The notes: a model not told the origin generated them from the sequence alone. Positions 8,466 through 18,130 are shown, counted from the first letter of the stretch. The stretch: 64,000 nt of DNA from Acidimicrobiia bacterium (GCA_026002975.1 BPGJ01000004.1:1-64000); one strand, 5' to 3'. Numbers and translations are program-made.

Positions 8466-10307
8466 ATGGAAGTCACGAGACGCGAGATCCTGCGTAGGAT
8501 CGCAGGTTTGGCCGCGGCCGGGATCCTCTGGCAGTCCACCAGTTCGACCTTCCAGGCCGCCCCGCTAGACCAGTCAGCCGACCAAGCCGCCTTCAGGGGC
8601 TTTAGGGGGCCGCGGGGCAGGGGACGCCAACGAAGGAGCGCTCCTCCCACGACCGGCCGACCCGAGAGGTCGACCACCACGTCTTGGAGCACGACTTCGA
8701 CCGGCTCGACCACCACCTCTGCCAGCACCACTTCTGCCAGCACCTCGACCAGCACGTCGACCAGCACGACGTCTTCGACCGGCTCCACCACCACCTCGAC
8801 CACGACCAGCACCACCACGACCAGCAGTCCGACGACCACCCCGACGACCACTACCTCCACCACGACCGGGGGCCGGTCCGGTCTGGAACTGTCGGGCAGG
8901 GTCGGCCCCCTTACCGTTTCCCGAGGCGAGACGGCGGTGATCGTCGGTGACGTCGAGTTGACCGGCGACCTGGTGATCGAAGGTCGCCTCACCGGCGTCG
9001 ACGCTTTCCACCTTCGGGGTAACGGGTTCCAGATCGTGGTGCAACACGGCGGCACCGTCGATCTGAGAGGCCAACCGAAGTCGGGATGGATCAGAGGCGG
9101 TAAGCCGTCAGGATGGGCACGAGGCGACCGGGTCGTGACCGCCCCGGTCGGCAACGGCGACTACAAGGGCTTCAAACTGGGTTCCTGGCCGGTGTCTGCT
9201 CCCCCAGCGGTACGGCTTGCGGACGGGAGGTCGATGCCTGCCGAGCAGTTCAACCTGGACCGTTCGATCGTGATCGAGGACGTCTCCAGGTTCATGTTCC
9301 ACATGGGAGCCGGCCCGTCGACGTTGAGGCACATCGCGGTCCGCAACAGCGGCATCACCGGTCGAATGGGCTTCTATTCGCTCCACTGGCATCTCAATGG
9401 CAACTCGACCCGAGGAACCCTGGTGGAAGGAGTCGTGGTGGAGGGAGGTAGGAACCACGCCTTCGTCCCCCACGGATCCCACGGCATCACCTTCGTCGAC
9501 TGTGTCGCCTACGACGTCATCGGGGACGCCTATTGGTGGGATCCGCCGGGAACCAACTCCTCGGAACGCTTCCCCAAGTTCGACACGACCAACAACTCGA
9601 ACGACACCGTGTGGAAGCACTGCTTGGCGGCCCTGGTATCGCCTGAACCGGGAACACCCGGTTATCGGCTCTCCGGGTTCGTTCTCGGCGCCGGCTCCGG
9701 CAACCAGGCCGTCGATTGCACCGCAGTAGGGGTCCAAGGCGGAAAGGACGCCTCGGGGTTCCACTGGCCGGAGGGCGCCAACCAGAACGTCGGCGGGAAC
9801 ACCTGGGTGTTCCGCAACTGTGTAGCTCACAACAACCGATACGACGGGATCTTCGTGTGGCAGAACGACGGGAATCCGCACGTCATCGACGACTTCGTTG
9901 CGTATCGGTGTGGCGGGGCCGGCATCGACCACGGCGCATACATCAACCAGTACCGGTACCGGGGCGCCTCGATAACGGGTTGCGACCGATCGGTGATCGT
10001 CCACGCCTTGTCGGACGGCGCCGACCGGCCGATCCTGTTCGAAGCGATCCACGCCGACGGTCCGGTCGAGGTGGTGAAACACTCGCTGGCTTCCGACCAC
10101 CCGGTGGTCTTCCGGCGCTGCACACTCCCGAAGGTGATATTCCGGGAGACGTCCGACAGTGGTCGGAACCCGGGGTCTTTCCGCTTCGAAGACTGCGGGT
10201 TGGACCCCGGCCGGTTCGACCTCTCCGGGGTGCATCCAGACTCGGTCATCGAGCTGATGGAGGGCGGGAAACTGGTCGCACGGTGGTCGGGCGGATCGTG
10301 GAGCTGA
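8466..10307 (+). CDS. Tat-exported G8/parallel beta-helix protein (CEMIP-like)
   Basis: The 613-residue product begins with a twin-arginine signal (TRREILRRIAGLAAAGILW) and then a roughly 65-residue Thr/Ser tract, probably a wall-spanning or glycosylated stalk. After residue about 150 comes a strand-rich region resembling a G8 domain (VVQHGGTVDLRG). A right-handed beta-helix follows, with the distinctive segments YSLHWHLNGN (near 305), FVPHGSHGITFVDCVAYDVIGDAYWWD and RNCVAHNNRYDGIFVW. The order HWHLNG, then HGSHG, then AYDVIGDAYWW, then a DTVWKHCLAAL segment recalls animal CEMIP/TMEM2/PKHD1L1 proteins, some of which act on hyaluronan. A role in polysaccharide binding or cleavage at the cell surface is inferred from this and the adjacent glycan locus. 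ATG chosen after GGGGGAAG. Confidence 0.7.
   Translation: MEVTRREILRRIAGLAAAGILWQSTSSTFQAAPLDQSADQAAFRGFRGPRGRGRQRRSAPPTTGRPERSTTTSWSTTSTGSTTTSASTTSASTSTSTSTSTTSSTGSTTTSTTTSTTTTSSPTTTPTTTTSTTTGGRSGLELSGRVGPLTVSRGETAVIVGDVELTGDLVIEGRLTGVDAFHLRGNGFQIVVQHGGTVDLRGQPKSGWIRGGKPSGWARGDRVVTAPVGNGDYKGFKLGSWPVSAPPAVRLADGRSMPAEQFNLDRSIVIEDVSRFMFHMGAGPSTLRHIAVRNSGITGRMGFYSLHWHLNGNSTRGTLVEGVVVEGGRNHAFVPHGSHGITFVDCVAYDVIGDAYWWDPPGTNSSERFPKFDTTNNSNDTVWKHCLAALVSPEPGTPGYRLSGFVLGAGSGNQAVDCTAVGVQGGKDASGFHWPEGANQNVGGNTWVFRNCVAHNNRYDGIFVWQNDGNPHVIDDFVAYRCGGAGIDHGAYINQYRYRGASITGCDRSVIVHALSDGADRPILFEAIHADGPVEVVKHSLASDHPVVFRRCTLPKVIFRETSDSGRNPGSFRFEDCGLDPGRFDLSGVHPDSVIELMEGGKLVARWSGGSWS
8673..8874 (+). repeat. low-complexity Thr/Ser-coding tract
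   Basis: Short ACC/ACG/AGC-type codon repeats encode an almost pure Thr/Ser stretch within the exported protein. There are no spacers of constant length, so it is not a CRISPR array. Confidence 0.8.
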
Positions 10308-10335
10308 CAGGTTGGGGAGCACCACGCCCCAGTCC

Positions 10336-10554
10336 ATGAGCGACCTTGGAAGCCGCGGAGGGCGGGAAGCATGGTCCTCGACCGGCCCAAGCATTGGATG
10401 CTCAACCCGGCGTATATCTCCTCGTCACCGACACCGCCCGCCGACTCGGCCGCGAGCTTGCTCACCGCATCGACTGTTCGTGGAGCGCTACCGATGGCCC
10501 GTAATCCAGTCCCGGGTGAAGGCCCTCGCCGAAGAGCTGTCGGAGGGGGGTTAG
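10336..10554 (+). pseudogene. remnant of a glycosyltransferase C-terminus
   Basis: The roughly 250 bases between the exported protein and the deacetylase hold no intact gene. Two overlapping frames read together as a GT4-like tail: YLLVTDTARRLGRELAHR in one frame (about 10395-10455), then LFVERYRWPVIQSRVKALAEEL in another, ending with TAG at 10554. This is the usual final helix pair of GT4 enzymes. No N-terminal half is present, so it is most likely a decayed or deletion-truncated gene. Chance similarity is not excluded. Confidence 0.35.
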
Positions 10555-10558
10555 ATCG

Positions 10559-11299
10559 TCAGTCTCCGTCCCAGAACCAGAGAGTTCGTCGCACGACCCG
10601 GCCCGCCATCAGGCCCGAAACCGACTCGGCCCGCAACCCGCGTTCCGCGAGCCGGGTGAGGACCTGATCGACCATCGCGGCCCGATCGAAGGACGGGGGC
10701 GGGGCAGGGTTCCGAACGTCCACTTCTACGTAGTCGTGGAGCACCAGGATCCCACCCGGATCGAGCGCGTCCACACCCTTGGCGGCGATCTCATCGATCG
10801 GCAACTCGAGCCAGTCTCCGGCCATCGCCGTCCACCCGACGACCTGCATACCGGCGGACCGGGTGATCAGATAGGTCCTCAACGACTGCCCCCCGAACGG
10901 CGGGCGGAAGAGCGTCACGGGGCTATCCAGGATCCTCTCCAGCTCCCTTCGCCCCTGCCACACCCTCCTTCTGACCTCCCGGGAGGTGAGGAGGCGCAGC
11001 GGAAGGTGGTCGAGCCCGTGCAGGCCGACCTCGTGACCACGGGCCGCGATCTCCCGAGCCAGATCGGGGTGGGAGCGCGCCCGATGCGCGATCAGGAAGA
11101 AGGTGGCTCGAGCCCGGTGCCGATCGAGGACGTCGAGGATCGCGGGTAGGTGTTCTGGGCTCGGCCCGTCGTCGAAGGTCAGAGCGATCACCGGATCGGT
11201 GGTCGAGACCGACTTGATCGAACCGAAGATCGATTCCGCCAAGGGCAGGACCGGGCGTGCCAGCCTCCGAACCGGCTTCATCACGGAGATCGGTTTCAC
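10559..11299 (-). CDS. polysaccharide deacetylase (NodB domain)
   Basis: A carbohydrate esterase 4 type enzyme that removes N- or O-acetyl groups from glycans. In 246 residues the NodB motifs are in order: TFDDGPS (about 42-48, catalytic Asp), HEVGLHGLDH (about 90-99, metal His pair), RPPFGGQS (about 132), a VGWTAMAGDW segment, and ILVLHDY (about 193-199). A hydrophobic, basic N-terminus (VRRLARPVLPLAES) may associate with the membrane but is not a clear signal peptide. The GTG at 11299 is used; an internal ATG six codons later is possible. It follows the family-2 glycosyltransferases on the same strand, 28 bases downstream. Confidence 0.88.
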   Translation of the reverse strand: MKPISVMKPVRRLARPVLPLAESIFGSIKSVSTTDPVIALTFDDGPSPEHLPAILDVLDRHRARATFFLIAHRARSHPDLAREIAARGHEVGLHGLDHLPLRLLTSREVRRRVWQGRRELERILDSPVTLFRPPFGGQSLRTYLITRSAGMQVVGWTAMAGDWLELPIDEIAAKGVDALDPGGILVLHDYVEVDVRNPAPPPSFDRAAMVDQVLTRLAERGLRAESVSGLMAGRVVRRTLWFWDGD

Positions 11300-11327
11300 C
11301 AGCCACGCCTCCGATCGTCTCTTCTCC

Positions 11328-12302
11328 TCATAAGTACAGCACCCGGTATCTGAGCGACCCCACCAGACGTCCCCACCTCGGCCCCGCGACCTTGACCCAC
11401 TGTCGGCGCGCCTCCCTGCTCTTCAGTTGGGGAAGTCTCCTCATCAACCACAGGTACGACTTGACGGTGGCCACAGCCCGCTCGTGAGGCATATGGGAAC
11501 GCCCATACAACCGACGAGCCAAGGCCTCTTCGATACCCCACGCCACCCGCTGACGCCACAGGTCTCCCAGGTCGTCCCGGATCCGATACCAAACCGCCGC
11601 ACCGTCGGCCAGGGCATACTTGAGGCCCGCGGCTTGGAGTCTCCACGAGAAGTCGAGTTCTGCCAAGTGGGCCGGATAATCGGCGCGGAAGCCACCCAAT
11701 GCGTGGAAGATGTCCGACCGTATGGCGAAGTTGCCGCTCGATGCGTGCGAGAAGCGGCCGGGCTCGGGGTCGCGCCATGGCTGGGTGTCGACATCCGGCC
11801 GGTCCGAAGGGTGGAGTGGGCCTGCTGCCGCAGGAGCCCTCTGGAGTGCCTCCACGTAGGAGGAGATCCAGGCGGCCGAGACCCGGTCGTCGGCGTCGCA
11901 GAAACAGAGGATGTCGGCCGAGGCCGACGATGCCCCCCAGTTGCGGGCGCCCGGCGAGCCCAGCCTCCGGGGAGTGGTCGTCACCCGCAGATCCATTCGG
12001 CCGGCAAAGCCTTCCGCCACGGATCTCGTGTCGTCTCCGGAGCCATCGTCGACCACCACCACTTCCCACGGCCCCGGGTAATCCTGATCGGCTAGCGCTT
12101 CGAGCTGGTCGGGGAGCGTCTCCGCAGCGTCGTGGGCCGGGATCACCACCGCCACTGTGGGACGGGGGCCGAGCGGCCGGACCATGTGGGTGAGGTCGGG
12201 AGGAACCTGGGGTGCCAAAGTCTCCAGCCCCCTGCCCATGGATCGCCGCACCAGGCGGAGGCCTCCCTCCATCCACCCCATCAACGCCCCGACCGTTCTC
12301 AT
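11328..12302 (-). CDS. glycosyltransferase family 2
   Basis: A GT-A-fold transferase of the large GT2 group that makes surface glycans. The 324-residue protein has TVAVVIPAHDAAETL (about 52-66), VVVVDDGSGDDT, the metal-binding FCDADD (about 135-140), GNFAIRSDIFHALGGF, and the ELDFSWRLQAAG acceptor-side motif. The donor and acceptor are not predictable. The ATG at 12302 overlaps the stop of the preceding GT2 gene (ATGA), so the pair is cotranscribed and translationally coupled. Confidence 0.88.
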   Translation of the reverse strand: MRTVGALMGWMEGGLRLVRRSMGRGLETLAPQVPPDLTHMVRPLGPRPTVAVVIPAHDAAETLPDQLEALADQDYPGPWEVVVVDDGSGDDTRSVAEGFAGRMDLRVTTTPRRLGSPGARNWGASSASADILCFCDADDRVSAAWISSYVEALQRAPAAAGPLHPSDRPDVDTQPWRDPEPGRFSHASSGNFAIRSDIFHALGGFRADYPAHLAELDFSWRLQAAGLKYALADGAAVWYRIRDDLGDLWRQRVAWGIEEALARRLYGRSHMPHERAVATVKSYLWLMRRLPQLKSREARRQWVKVAGPRWGRLVGSLRYRVLYL

Positions 12303-13164
12303 AAGGCGGGGAACCGGTAGCGCATCATCCCCTGGATCCTCCCGAGCCGGAAACCGAGAATCCACGCGTAGCGGAAGCGGCCGGCCCGGGTCAGCAGGAG
12401 GGGGGCGCGGAGTCCGAGCTCTGCCCATCCACGGAGAGCCGACGAGAACCGGATCGGCGGCATCCCTTGGGCTTCGTATTTCCGATGTAGGGCAACATCC
12501 GCTACGGCGTATTGCCGTGCCTGGCGGATGACACCGCTGATCCGACTCCGAAGCCGATAGTGGACGATCGCGTCGGGAGCGAAGTGGAGCTCGTAGCCGG
12601 CCAGCTGCATCCTCCAGTAGAAGTCGGTGTCCGGCAGCGACGGGAGCGTCTCGTCGAACCCCCCGATCTCCAAAGCGGCCGACTGTCTTGTCCACCCCGA
12701 GGTTCCCTCCCCCTCCATGGGGGAGGAACCCGTACTTGCTCTGCGGGCGGGACTCCTGGGGATTCCGCCGGGTGGCCCGGATCCACGGCGGGTTCAGCTC
12801 CTCCAACTCGAGGGGTCCGGTCACCAGCGAATGATCGGCGAGCGCCCTCCTCATCGCGCCCGACCCATCCCACATCGACCACGTCGTCGGCGTCACAGAA
12901 CGCCACCTTGTCCGCCCGGGCTGCCTCGAGGCCGACGTTTCGGGCATAGGCTTCACCCATTCGATCGTTGGCGTCGACCACCCTCAGGTCCAGGCGGTCG
13001 GCGAACCTCTGAGCCACCTCCCGGGTCCGGTCCGTGCTCCGGTTGTCGACCACGACCACTTCGAAGTTTCCCGGATCTACCTGCCTGGTCAGGGCCGCCA
13101 ACTGATCCCCGAGCGTGTCCTCCGCGTTGTACGCCGGAATCACCACCGACAGTTCAACCGCCAT
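12299..13164 (-). CDS. glycosyltransferase family 2 (two frameshifts)
   Basis: Paralogue of the downstream GT2. The repaired protein is 287 residues: MAVELSVVIPAYNAEDTL, VVVVDNRSTDRTREV, FCDADDVVDVGW, then AMRRALADHSLVTGPL, then SAALEIGGFDETLPSLPDTDFYWRMQLAG. Two extra bases break the frame, one near 12855-12861 and one in the five-G run at 12719-12723. Deleting each restores an uninterrupted GT2 fold, so I judge it a functional gene with sequence errors. A recent pseudogene is the alternative. The ATG at 13164 has AAGGA eight bases upstream. It is divergent from the GT2 at 13324. Confidence 0.72.
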
Positions 13165-13309
13165 AGGAACATCCTTGGGCACAACTCGGTCTCAGCTTCG
13201 GTGTCAGCGTCGGTGCCTCCCGCGATCTGAAGAACAGTATTCCAGGTTGGAGTCGACACAGAACCCGCCGTTTCGCAATGATCCGTGAGAACTAGCCCCA
13301 CCTGGTGGG

Positions 13310-13323
13310 TAGGCTCACCTGCC
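13310..13323 (+). promoter_or_regulatory. candidate -10 box (TAGGCT) of a leaderless transcript
   Basis: TAGGCT at 13310-13315 lies eight bases before the GTG at 13324, and there is no Shine-Dalgarno-like sequence. The same hexamer recurs in the promoter candidate at 26691. Confidence 0.4.
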
Positions 13324-14223
13324 GTGGATCGGCTGCCGGAAGTCAGCGCCATAATCGTCGCGTACAAGACCGGTCCGGCGATCGTCGACGCCATCGACCA
13401 TCACCGATCGGCCCTACCAGGATGTGAGATCATCGTCGTCGACAACGCATCCGGCGACGACACCGCCCAACTGGCGGCCGCTCATCTGTCCCCAAGTCAG
13501 GTCATCGCCAACCAGGAGAACGTGGGATACGGCGCCGCGGTCAACCAGGGGCTTCGGCGAGCCCGAGGCCGGTACGTTCTGATACTCAACGACGACGCCC
13601 GGTTGGATCCGAGCGCCTACCCGTTGTTGAAGAAGGAGCTCGAGCGAGACGACCGAGTCGCCCTGGTCGGTCCCCGAATCGTCGACCTTTACGGAAAGCC
13701 GATGCCATCGGCTCGGTTGGCGTTTCCCGGCCTCAGGGAAGAGTGGACCCGACTGGCCGGCCGACTCCGAAGGCGACCCGAGTCGTATCCGGACGGCGCC
13801 CCGGCACCGGTGGCCTGGCTGGTCGGCGCCTGCATCCTGGGCAGAACCGAGCTGCTCCGCAAGGTCGGCGGCTTCAACCCGGCCTTCTTCCTCTACGGCG
13901 AGGACATCGACCTGGGACGCAGGCTGTCCGAGTTGGGGTTCCGCTCGGTCACGGTTCCCGACGCCGTGTGCGTCCACGTCGGCGAGTCCAGCACTTCCAG
14001 AGTTTGGGACGATCGAGTCCGAACCGTGCGACGGATGCGAGCCCGGGACCTCTACGCACGGATCTGGCTGTCGAGACCCCAACGGATGCTCCTCAACCTG
14101 AGACGCGCGATCGGGATCTCCAACCAGCCCCACCGGCTGGCGTACTACCTTCCACGTGTCCTCTACGACGGCCCGTCGCTGCGTCACCTGCGCTTCCCCC
14201 CGCCCCTTACCCCCGACGGATGA
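13324..14223 (+). CDS. glycosyltransferase family 2, rhamnosyltransferase-like
   Basis: A GT2 protein of the WbbL/rhamnosyltransferase-like type, 299 residues from the GTG at 13324. Motifs: EVSAIIVAYKTGPAIVDAI (about 6-24), IIVVDNASGDDTA, ENVGYGAAVNQGLRRARG, the DXD-type ILNDDARLDPSA (about 95), and VGACILGRTELLRKVGGFNPAFFLYGEDIDLGRRL near 170-205. dTDP-rhamnose is a reasonable donor because rfbA and rfbC are nearby, but this is inference. Its TGA overlaps the next GT2 start (ATGA). Confidence 0.85.
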   Translation: MDRLPEVSAIIVAYKTGPAIVDAIDHHRSALPGCEIIVVDNASGDDTAQLAAAHLSPSQVIANQENVGYGAAVNQGLRRARGRYVLILNDDARLDPSAYPLLKKELERDDRVALVGPRIVDLYGKPMPSARLAFPGLREEWTRLAGRLRRRPESYPDGAPAPVAWLVGACILGRTELLRKVGGFNPAFFLYGEDIDLGRRLSELGFRSVTVPDAVCVHVGESSTSRVWDDRVRTVRRMRARDLYARIWLSRPQRMLLNLRRAIGISNQPHRLAYYLPRVLYDGPSLRHLRFPPPLTPDG

Positions 14224-15057
14224 GCTCGCCGCCCACCTTCACGGTGGTCATCCCCACCCGTGACCGTCCTAGATACCTGAGGGAGGCAGTCGAGTCGGTC
14301 CTGCGTCAAACCCACACAGATTTCGAGGTGGTGGTAGTCGACGACGCCGGGGAACTCCCCGTCGAGCTCCCCTCCGACAGTCGGATCCGTGTCGTTCGGC
14401 ACCCCCGGAGGAAGGGGCCGGGAGCGGCCCGCAACACCGGTATCCGAGAGGCTCGGGGGCGGTTCGTCACCTTCCTCGACGACGACGACCTCTATACCGC
14501 CGATCGCTTGGCGTCGGCACTGACCACCCTCGAGAGATCCCCCATCGCGGTCTGCTGGTCCGCCTTCCTCGACGGTCAGACCGCACCCAACCGCCTTCTG
14601 GACGGGGACGTATATGACGTCGTCCTCGACGACTACACGCCCCACGTCGGCGCGGTGGCGATCCGGCGAGATCTGGTACCCGAATTCAACGAGGAGTACC
14701 TGGCTTGCCAAGACATCGAGTGGTGGCTTCGTGTAGCTGCCACAGGGTCCGTGGCGACCGATCCCACGGTCGGGTATCTGATCCGCCGCCACGACGCGGT
14801 ACGGGACCTCAACGGCTTGGAGGTCCGGATCCAGTACAGCCTGCGCCTGCTCCGGGATCACCGTGAGTACTTCCGTCATCACCGCATGGCCGCCGGCTTC
14901 CGATGGTGGCGGGTAGGGGTCGATGGCCCACACTCTCGGGAACTACCGGCTGGCCAGGAGGGCATATCTGAGGTCGCTTCTGCTGCGGCCCTCGGCTGGC
15001 ACCGCGTGGCGTCTATTCGAGTCCTGTGTCTCGGCGCCCAAGACGCTTCGCCCATGA
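14220..15057 (+). CDS. glycosyltransferase family 2 (frameshift near the 3' end)
   Basis: GT2 enzyme, 278 residues after repair. Motifs: TFTVVIPTRDRPRYLREAV (about 6-24), DFEVVVVDDAG, GPGAARNTGIREARGRFVTFLDDDDLY (about 65-92), and EEYLACQDIEWWLRVAATG. An extra G in the run at 14916-14919 scrambles the tail. Removing it gives a tail with MAHTLGNYRLARRAYLRSLL ending at TGA 15055-15057, a TPR-like helical end usual in this family, whereas the unrepaired frame runs on to 15062. ATG overlaps the previous stop. The 3' end overlaps the convergent GT8 gene. Confidence 0.78.
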
Positions 15058-16011
15058 GATGACTCTGGTGCCACCAGGGAGCCTCCTGGCCAGTCTCGCC
15101 ACCCGCGGTCGACTCCGCCGGGCGAGATGCGTCATCAATCCCCAGGGAGTGCGGGCCAGATGAGCCATCCGCCACACCGCCCACTCCTCCGTCGAGTCGA
15201 ACCAGCCCGATCGGCGTAGCGCCTCTAGGTAGGGGGACCTCCAGGGGCCCCAATACCGAGCCGTCCACGGCTTGGCGGGTCCCGAATAGTGCACGATCCC
15301 CGGGTTGGAGAGAAGGAAGGCCGCTTCGGGATCGTGGGAAACGGCCCTCGACACATTCCCCACCTGGACGTTCCACCTGTCGTCCAACCGGACCCATCGG
15401 CCGGCCACCACCGCGTTGAGAGCGTCCTGATCCGAGAACCTCATGACGTCGCCGTGCTCCTTGGCGAAACTGGCCGCCCTCTCGCTGATGCCCATCTCCC
15501 GCCAAACCTCGACGTCGATCAGCATCACACCCGAGTTGAAGTAGGGCGTGGTCGGGTCGATTTGCAGCTCCCGGGCGACATCCGGCCCGAAGACCCCCTC
15601 GACGGTGCGAATGCCGAAGTCCAACACCGCCCCCACGGGCGCCGAGCCTCGCTCCCAGGTTCCGACGAGCTCTTCGAGGGGGTCCCGAACCAACAGGTCC
15701 GAATCGAGTGCCAACACCAGGCCGGTGTCCACCAGGCTCGGTGCCAGGAGGGGAAAGTAGTTCACCACCGATCCCCACGGCGCGACCCGGACCCCGTCGA
15801 AGGCCCTCTTGTCGAGGCGATGCCAGCGGATCGAGCCTCCTCGCCGGTCCACCACCCGTGCGATCCGGCGACGAGTGTCGCCGGTCATCCCCCCATCTAC
15901 GACCCACACCTCCACCCGGCCATCGACGCCACCGAGCGCGGTGTCGAGCGTGACGGCCAAACCCATTGCGTAGTCCTCGTCGGCCCCGACGAGAATGCAC
16001 CAATCCCGCAT
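15013..16011 (-). CDS. glycosyltransferase family 8
   Basis: GT8 enzymes (LgtC-like) are retaining GT-A transferases that use UDP-galactose or UDP-glucose. In 332 residues: CILVGADEDYAMGLAVTLDTAL (about 5-26), the DXD motif LALDSDLLVRDPLEEL (about 100-115), PYFNSGVMLIDVEVWRE near 155, SDQDALNAVVAGRW near 190, and VHYSGPAKPWTARYWGPW near 240. These are the canonical metal, donor and acceptor segments. The C-terminal 60 residues are Arg-rich and probably contact the membrane. It is the only gene on this strand between two plus-strand blocks, with 170 bases to the divergent SDR gene. Confidence 0.88.
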   Translation of the reverse strand: MRDWCILVGADEDYAMGLAVTLDTALGGVDGRVEVWVVDGGMTGDTRRRIARVVDRRGGSIRWHRLDKRAFDGVRVAPWGSVVNYFPLLAPSLVDTGLVLALDSDLLVRDPLEELVGTWERGSAPVGAVLDFGIRTVEGVFGPDVARELQIDPTTPYFNSGVMLIDVEVWREMGISERAASFAKEHGDVMRFSDQDALNAVVAGRWVRLDDRWNVQVGNVSRAVSHDPEAAFLLSNPGIVHYSGPAKPWTARYWGPWRSPYLEALRRSGWFDSTEEWAVWRMAHLARTPWGLMTHLARRSRPRVARLARRLPGGTRVISWAKRLGRRDTGLE

Positions 16012-16181
16012 CTACCTCTCCGCCCAGAGCTCGTGTGCACCTCGAGGAGTTCCCTGCTGCATCCCCTCCCAAACCGTAACCTGGGGTCCCGCCAACCGGA
16101 TATGGGTCGCCCGGCCCCCTGGAGTTCGCCAGCCCACCGGGTACGATGCCATCCGAAGGCGATACGGGCAGGGAGGCCTAC

Positions 16182-17219
16182 ATGAGTGCCGGGACCGGTC
16201 GGGTTCTGGTGACGGGTGCCGGAGGGTATATCGGCACGACCCTGGTACCCATGCTGCTGGAGCGGGGTTATCGGGTGAGGGCGGTGGACCGTTTCTTCTT
16301 TGGGCGTGATCTCCTCCCCGACCATCCCCGCCTGGAAGTCATCGTGGAAGACGTGCGAAGGCTCAGACCGGAGCACTTCGACGGGGTCGGCGCGGTGATC
16401 GACCTGGCGGCGATATCCAACGACCCCAGCGGCGAGATGTTCACCGAGGCGACCTGGCAGATCAACCACCTGGCCCGGGCCCGGTGCGCCCGGCTGGCGA
16501 GGGAAGCCGGCGCCACCCGCTACGTCCTCCCCTCCTCCTGCTCCCTCTACGGCTTTCAGGACCCCGACACGGTCGCGGACGAAGAATCCCCCACCAACCC
16601 GCTGACCACCTATGCCAAGGCCAACGAAGCCGCCGAAAGGGATGTCCTGCCACTGGCCGACGACGGGTTCTGCGTCGTGGTTCTCCGACAGGCGACGGTC
16701 TACGGGTATTCGCCTCGGATGCGTTTCGACCTGGCGATCAACGGGATGACCTACGGGGCCTGGAAGACCGGTCGGCTTCCCCTGATGAGAGACGGCTCGC
16801 AGTGGCGTCCCATGGTCCACGTCAAGGACACCTCCGAGGCGCAGATCTTCATGCTCGAGGTGGAGCCGGATCTGGTGAACGGGAAGATCTTCAATGTCGG
16901 ATCCGCCGACAACGTCTATCAGATCGGGAACCTGGGTTCGCTGGTCGCCGACCTGGTGAACCGCCCGGTGGAGATCGAATGGTATGGAGATCCCGACCAC
17001 CGGAGCTACCGGGTGGCTTTCGACCGGATCGAATCGATCGGCTGGAAGGCGACCCGCCGGGCCGAGGACGGTGTCGGTGAGATCGTCGAGGCGCTCGAGG
17101 CGGGTCGCACCGACCGCACCCCGGAGACCATCACCCTCGACTGGTATCGGACCCTGATTCGGTTTCAGCGGCTGCTCCGGGAAGTCGAGATCGATGGAGC
17201 GCTGCTCGACCTCCCATGA
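16182..17219 (+). CDS. NAD-dependent epimerase/dehydratase (extended SDR)
   Basis: A nucleotide-sugar short-chain dehydrogenase of 345 residues. The N-terminal [14 protein letters not shown] motif (about 7-20) binds NAD(P). SSCSLYGFQ and then [17 protein letters not shown] (about 145-160) take the place of the catalytic Ser/Tyr-x3-Lys. The residue four after Tyr is Asn rather than Lys (YAKAN), which is visible in the DNA and unusual for an active [25 protein letters not shown] and [10 protein letters not shown] follow. The ATG at 16182 has GGGAGG upstream. It overlaps rfbA (ATGA) and probably serves the same sugar pathway. The substrate is unknown. Confidence 0.82.
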   Translation: MSAGTGRVLVTGAGGYIGTTLVPMLLERGYRVRAVDRFFFGRDLLPDHPRLEVIVEDVRRLRPEHFDGVGAVIDLAAISNDPSGEMFTEATWQINHLARARCARLAREAGATRYVLPSSCSLYGFQDPDTVADEESPTNPLTTYAKANEAAERDVLPLADDGFCVVVLRQATVYGYSPRMRFDLAINGMTYGAWKTGRLPLMRDGSQWRPMVHVKDTSEAQIFMLEVEPDLVNGKIFNVGSADNVYQIGNLGSLVADLVNRPVEIEWYGDPDHRSYRVAFDRIESIGWKATRRAEDGVGEIVEALEAGRTDRTPETITLDWYRTLIRFQRLLREVEIDGALLDLP

Positions 17220-18130
17220 AGGGCATCATCCTCGCCGGAGGAGCCGGAACCCGTCTCTACCCCATCACCCGTGGCGTGTCGAAGCAGCTACTCCCGATCT
17301 TCGACAAGCCCATGATCTACTACCCCCTTTCGGTGCTGATGTTGGCCGGGATTCGGGACATCCTCATCATCACCACCCCCCACGACGCTTCCAGGTTCCA
17401 CGACGTTCTCGGTGACGGTTCGCAATGGGGTCTGCGCTTCTCCTATGCCTTTCAGGCGGAGCCGCGCGGCTTGGCGGAGGCGTTCTTGATCGGCGCCCAG
17501 TTCATCTCAGGGGAACCGGTGGCGTTGATCCTCGGCGACAACGTCTTCTTTGGTTACGGAATGACCGACAGGGTGCATCGGGCCGCCCAACTCGAGCGGG
17601 GCGCGATCGTGTTCGCCTATTACGTACGGGATCCCGAACGTTACGGCGTGGTCGAGTTCGACGACTCGGGAAACGTGATCTCGATCGAGGAGAAGCCGGA
17701 GAAGCCGAAATCCCACTTCGCGGTGACCGGCTTGTACTTCTACGACCACCAGGTGGTCGACATCGCCCGCCAGGTGCGCCCGTCCCCTCGGGGTGAATTG
17801 GAGATCACCGACGTGAACCGCGCCTACCTCGATCAGGGTCTCCTCCAGGTCGAACTGCTGGGACGTGGGACGGCCTGGATGGACACCGGCACCCACGAGT
17901 CGCTACTCCAGGCCGCGAACTTCATCGCCACGGTGCAGCAACGGCAAGGACTCCAGGTGGCGTGCCCCGAGGAGATCGCCTGGAGGATGGGATATATCGA
18001 CGACGAGCAACTCTGGAAGCTGGCCCAAGCCCTAGACCGATCCGACTACGGGCGGTATCTGATGCGCCTGCTCGAAGAGCCCTTCGGCGGGTGGGAGCCG
18101 CAGTTCAAGAGGAGCGACGATGCCCGCTGA
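17216..18130 (+). CDS. rfbA: glucose-1-phosphate thymidylyltransferase
   Basis: First enzyme of dTDP-rhamnose synthesis: glucose-1-phosphate + dTTP gives dTDP-glucose + PPi. The 304-residue protein has the signature [35 protein letters not shown], the [12 protein letters not shown] metal-binding segment (about 105), [31 protein letters not shown], and [20 protein letters not shown] (about 220-240). This is full RmlA order and length. It is coupled to the upstream SDR by ATGA and overlaps the next gene by 11 bases. It pairs functionally with rfbC at 1794. Confidence 0.95.
   Translation: MKGIILAGGAGTRLYPITRGVSKQLLPIFDKPMIYYPLSVLMLAGIRDILIITTPHDASRFHDVLGDGSQWGLRFSYAFQAEPRGLAEAFLIGAQFISGEPVALILGDNVFFGYGMTDRVHRAAQLERGAIVFAYYVRDPERYGVVEFDDSGNVISIEEKPEKPKSHFAVTGLYFYDHQVVDIARQVRPSPRGELEITDVNRAYLDQGLLQVELLGRGTAWMDTGTHESLLQAANFIATVQQRQGLQVACPEEIAWRMGYIDDEQLWKLAQALDRSDYGRYLMRLLEEPFGGWEPQFKRSDDAR

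Noticed and set aside
8673..8874. CRISPR-like short repeats
   Set aside because: The repetition comes from Thr/Ser codons in a coding frame, with no regular repeat-spacer pattern. The same holds for the Thr-coding tracts near 50040-50150 and 52860-53030.
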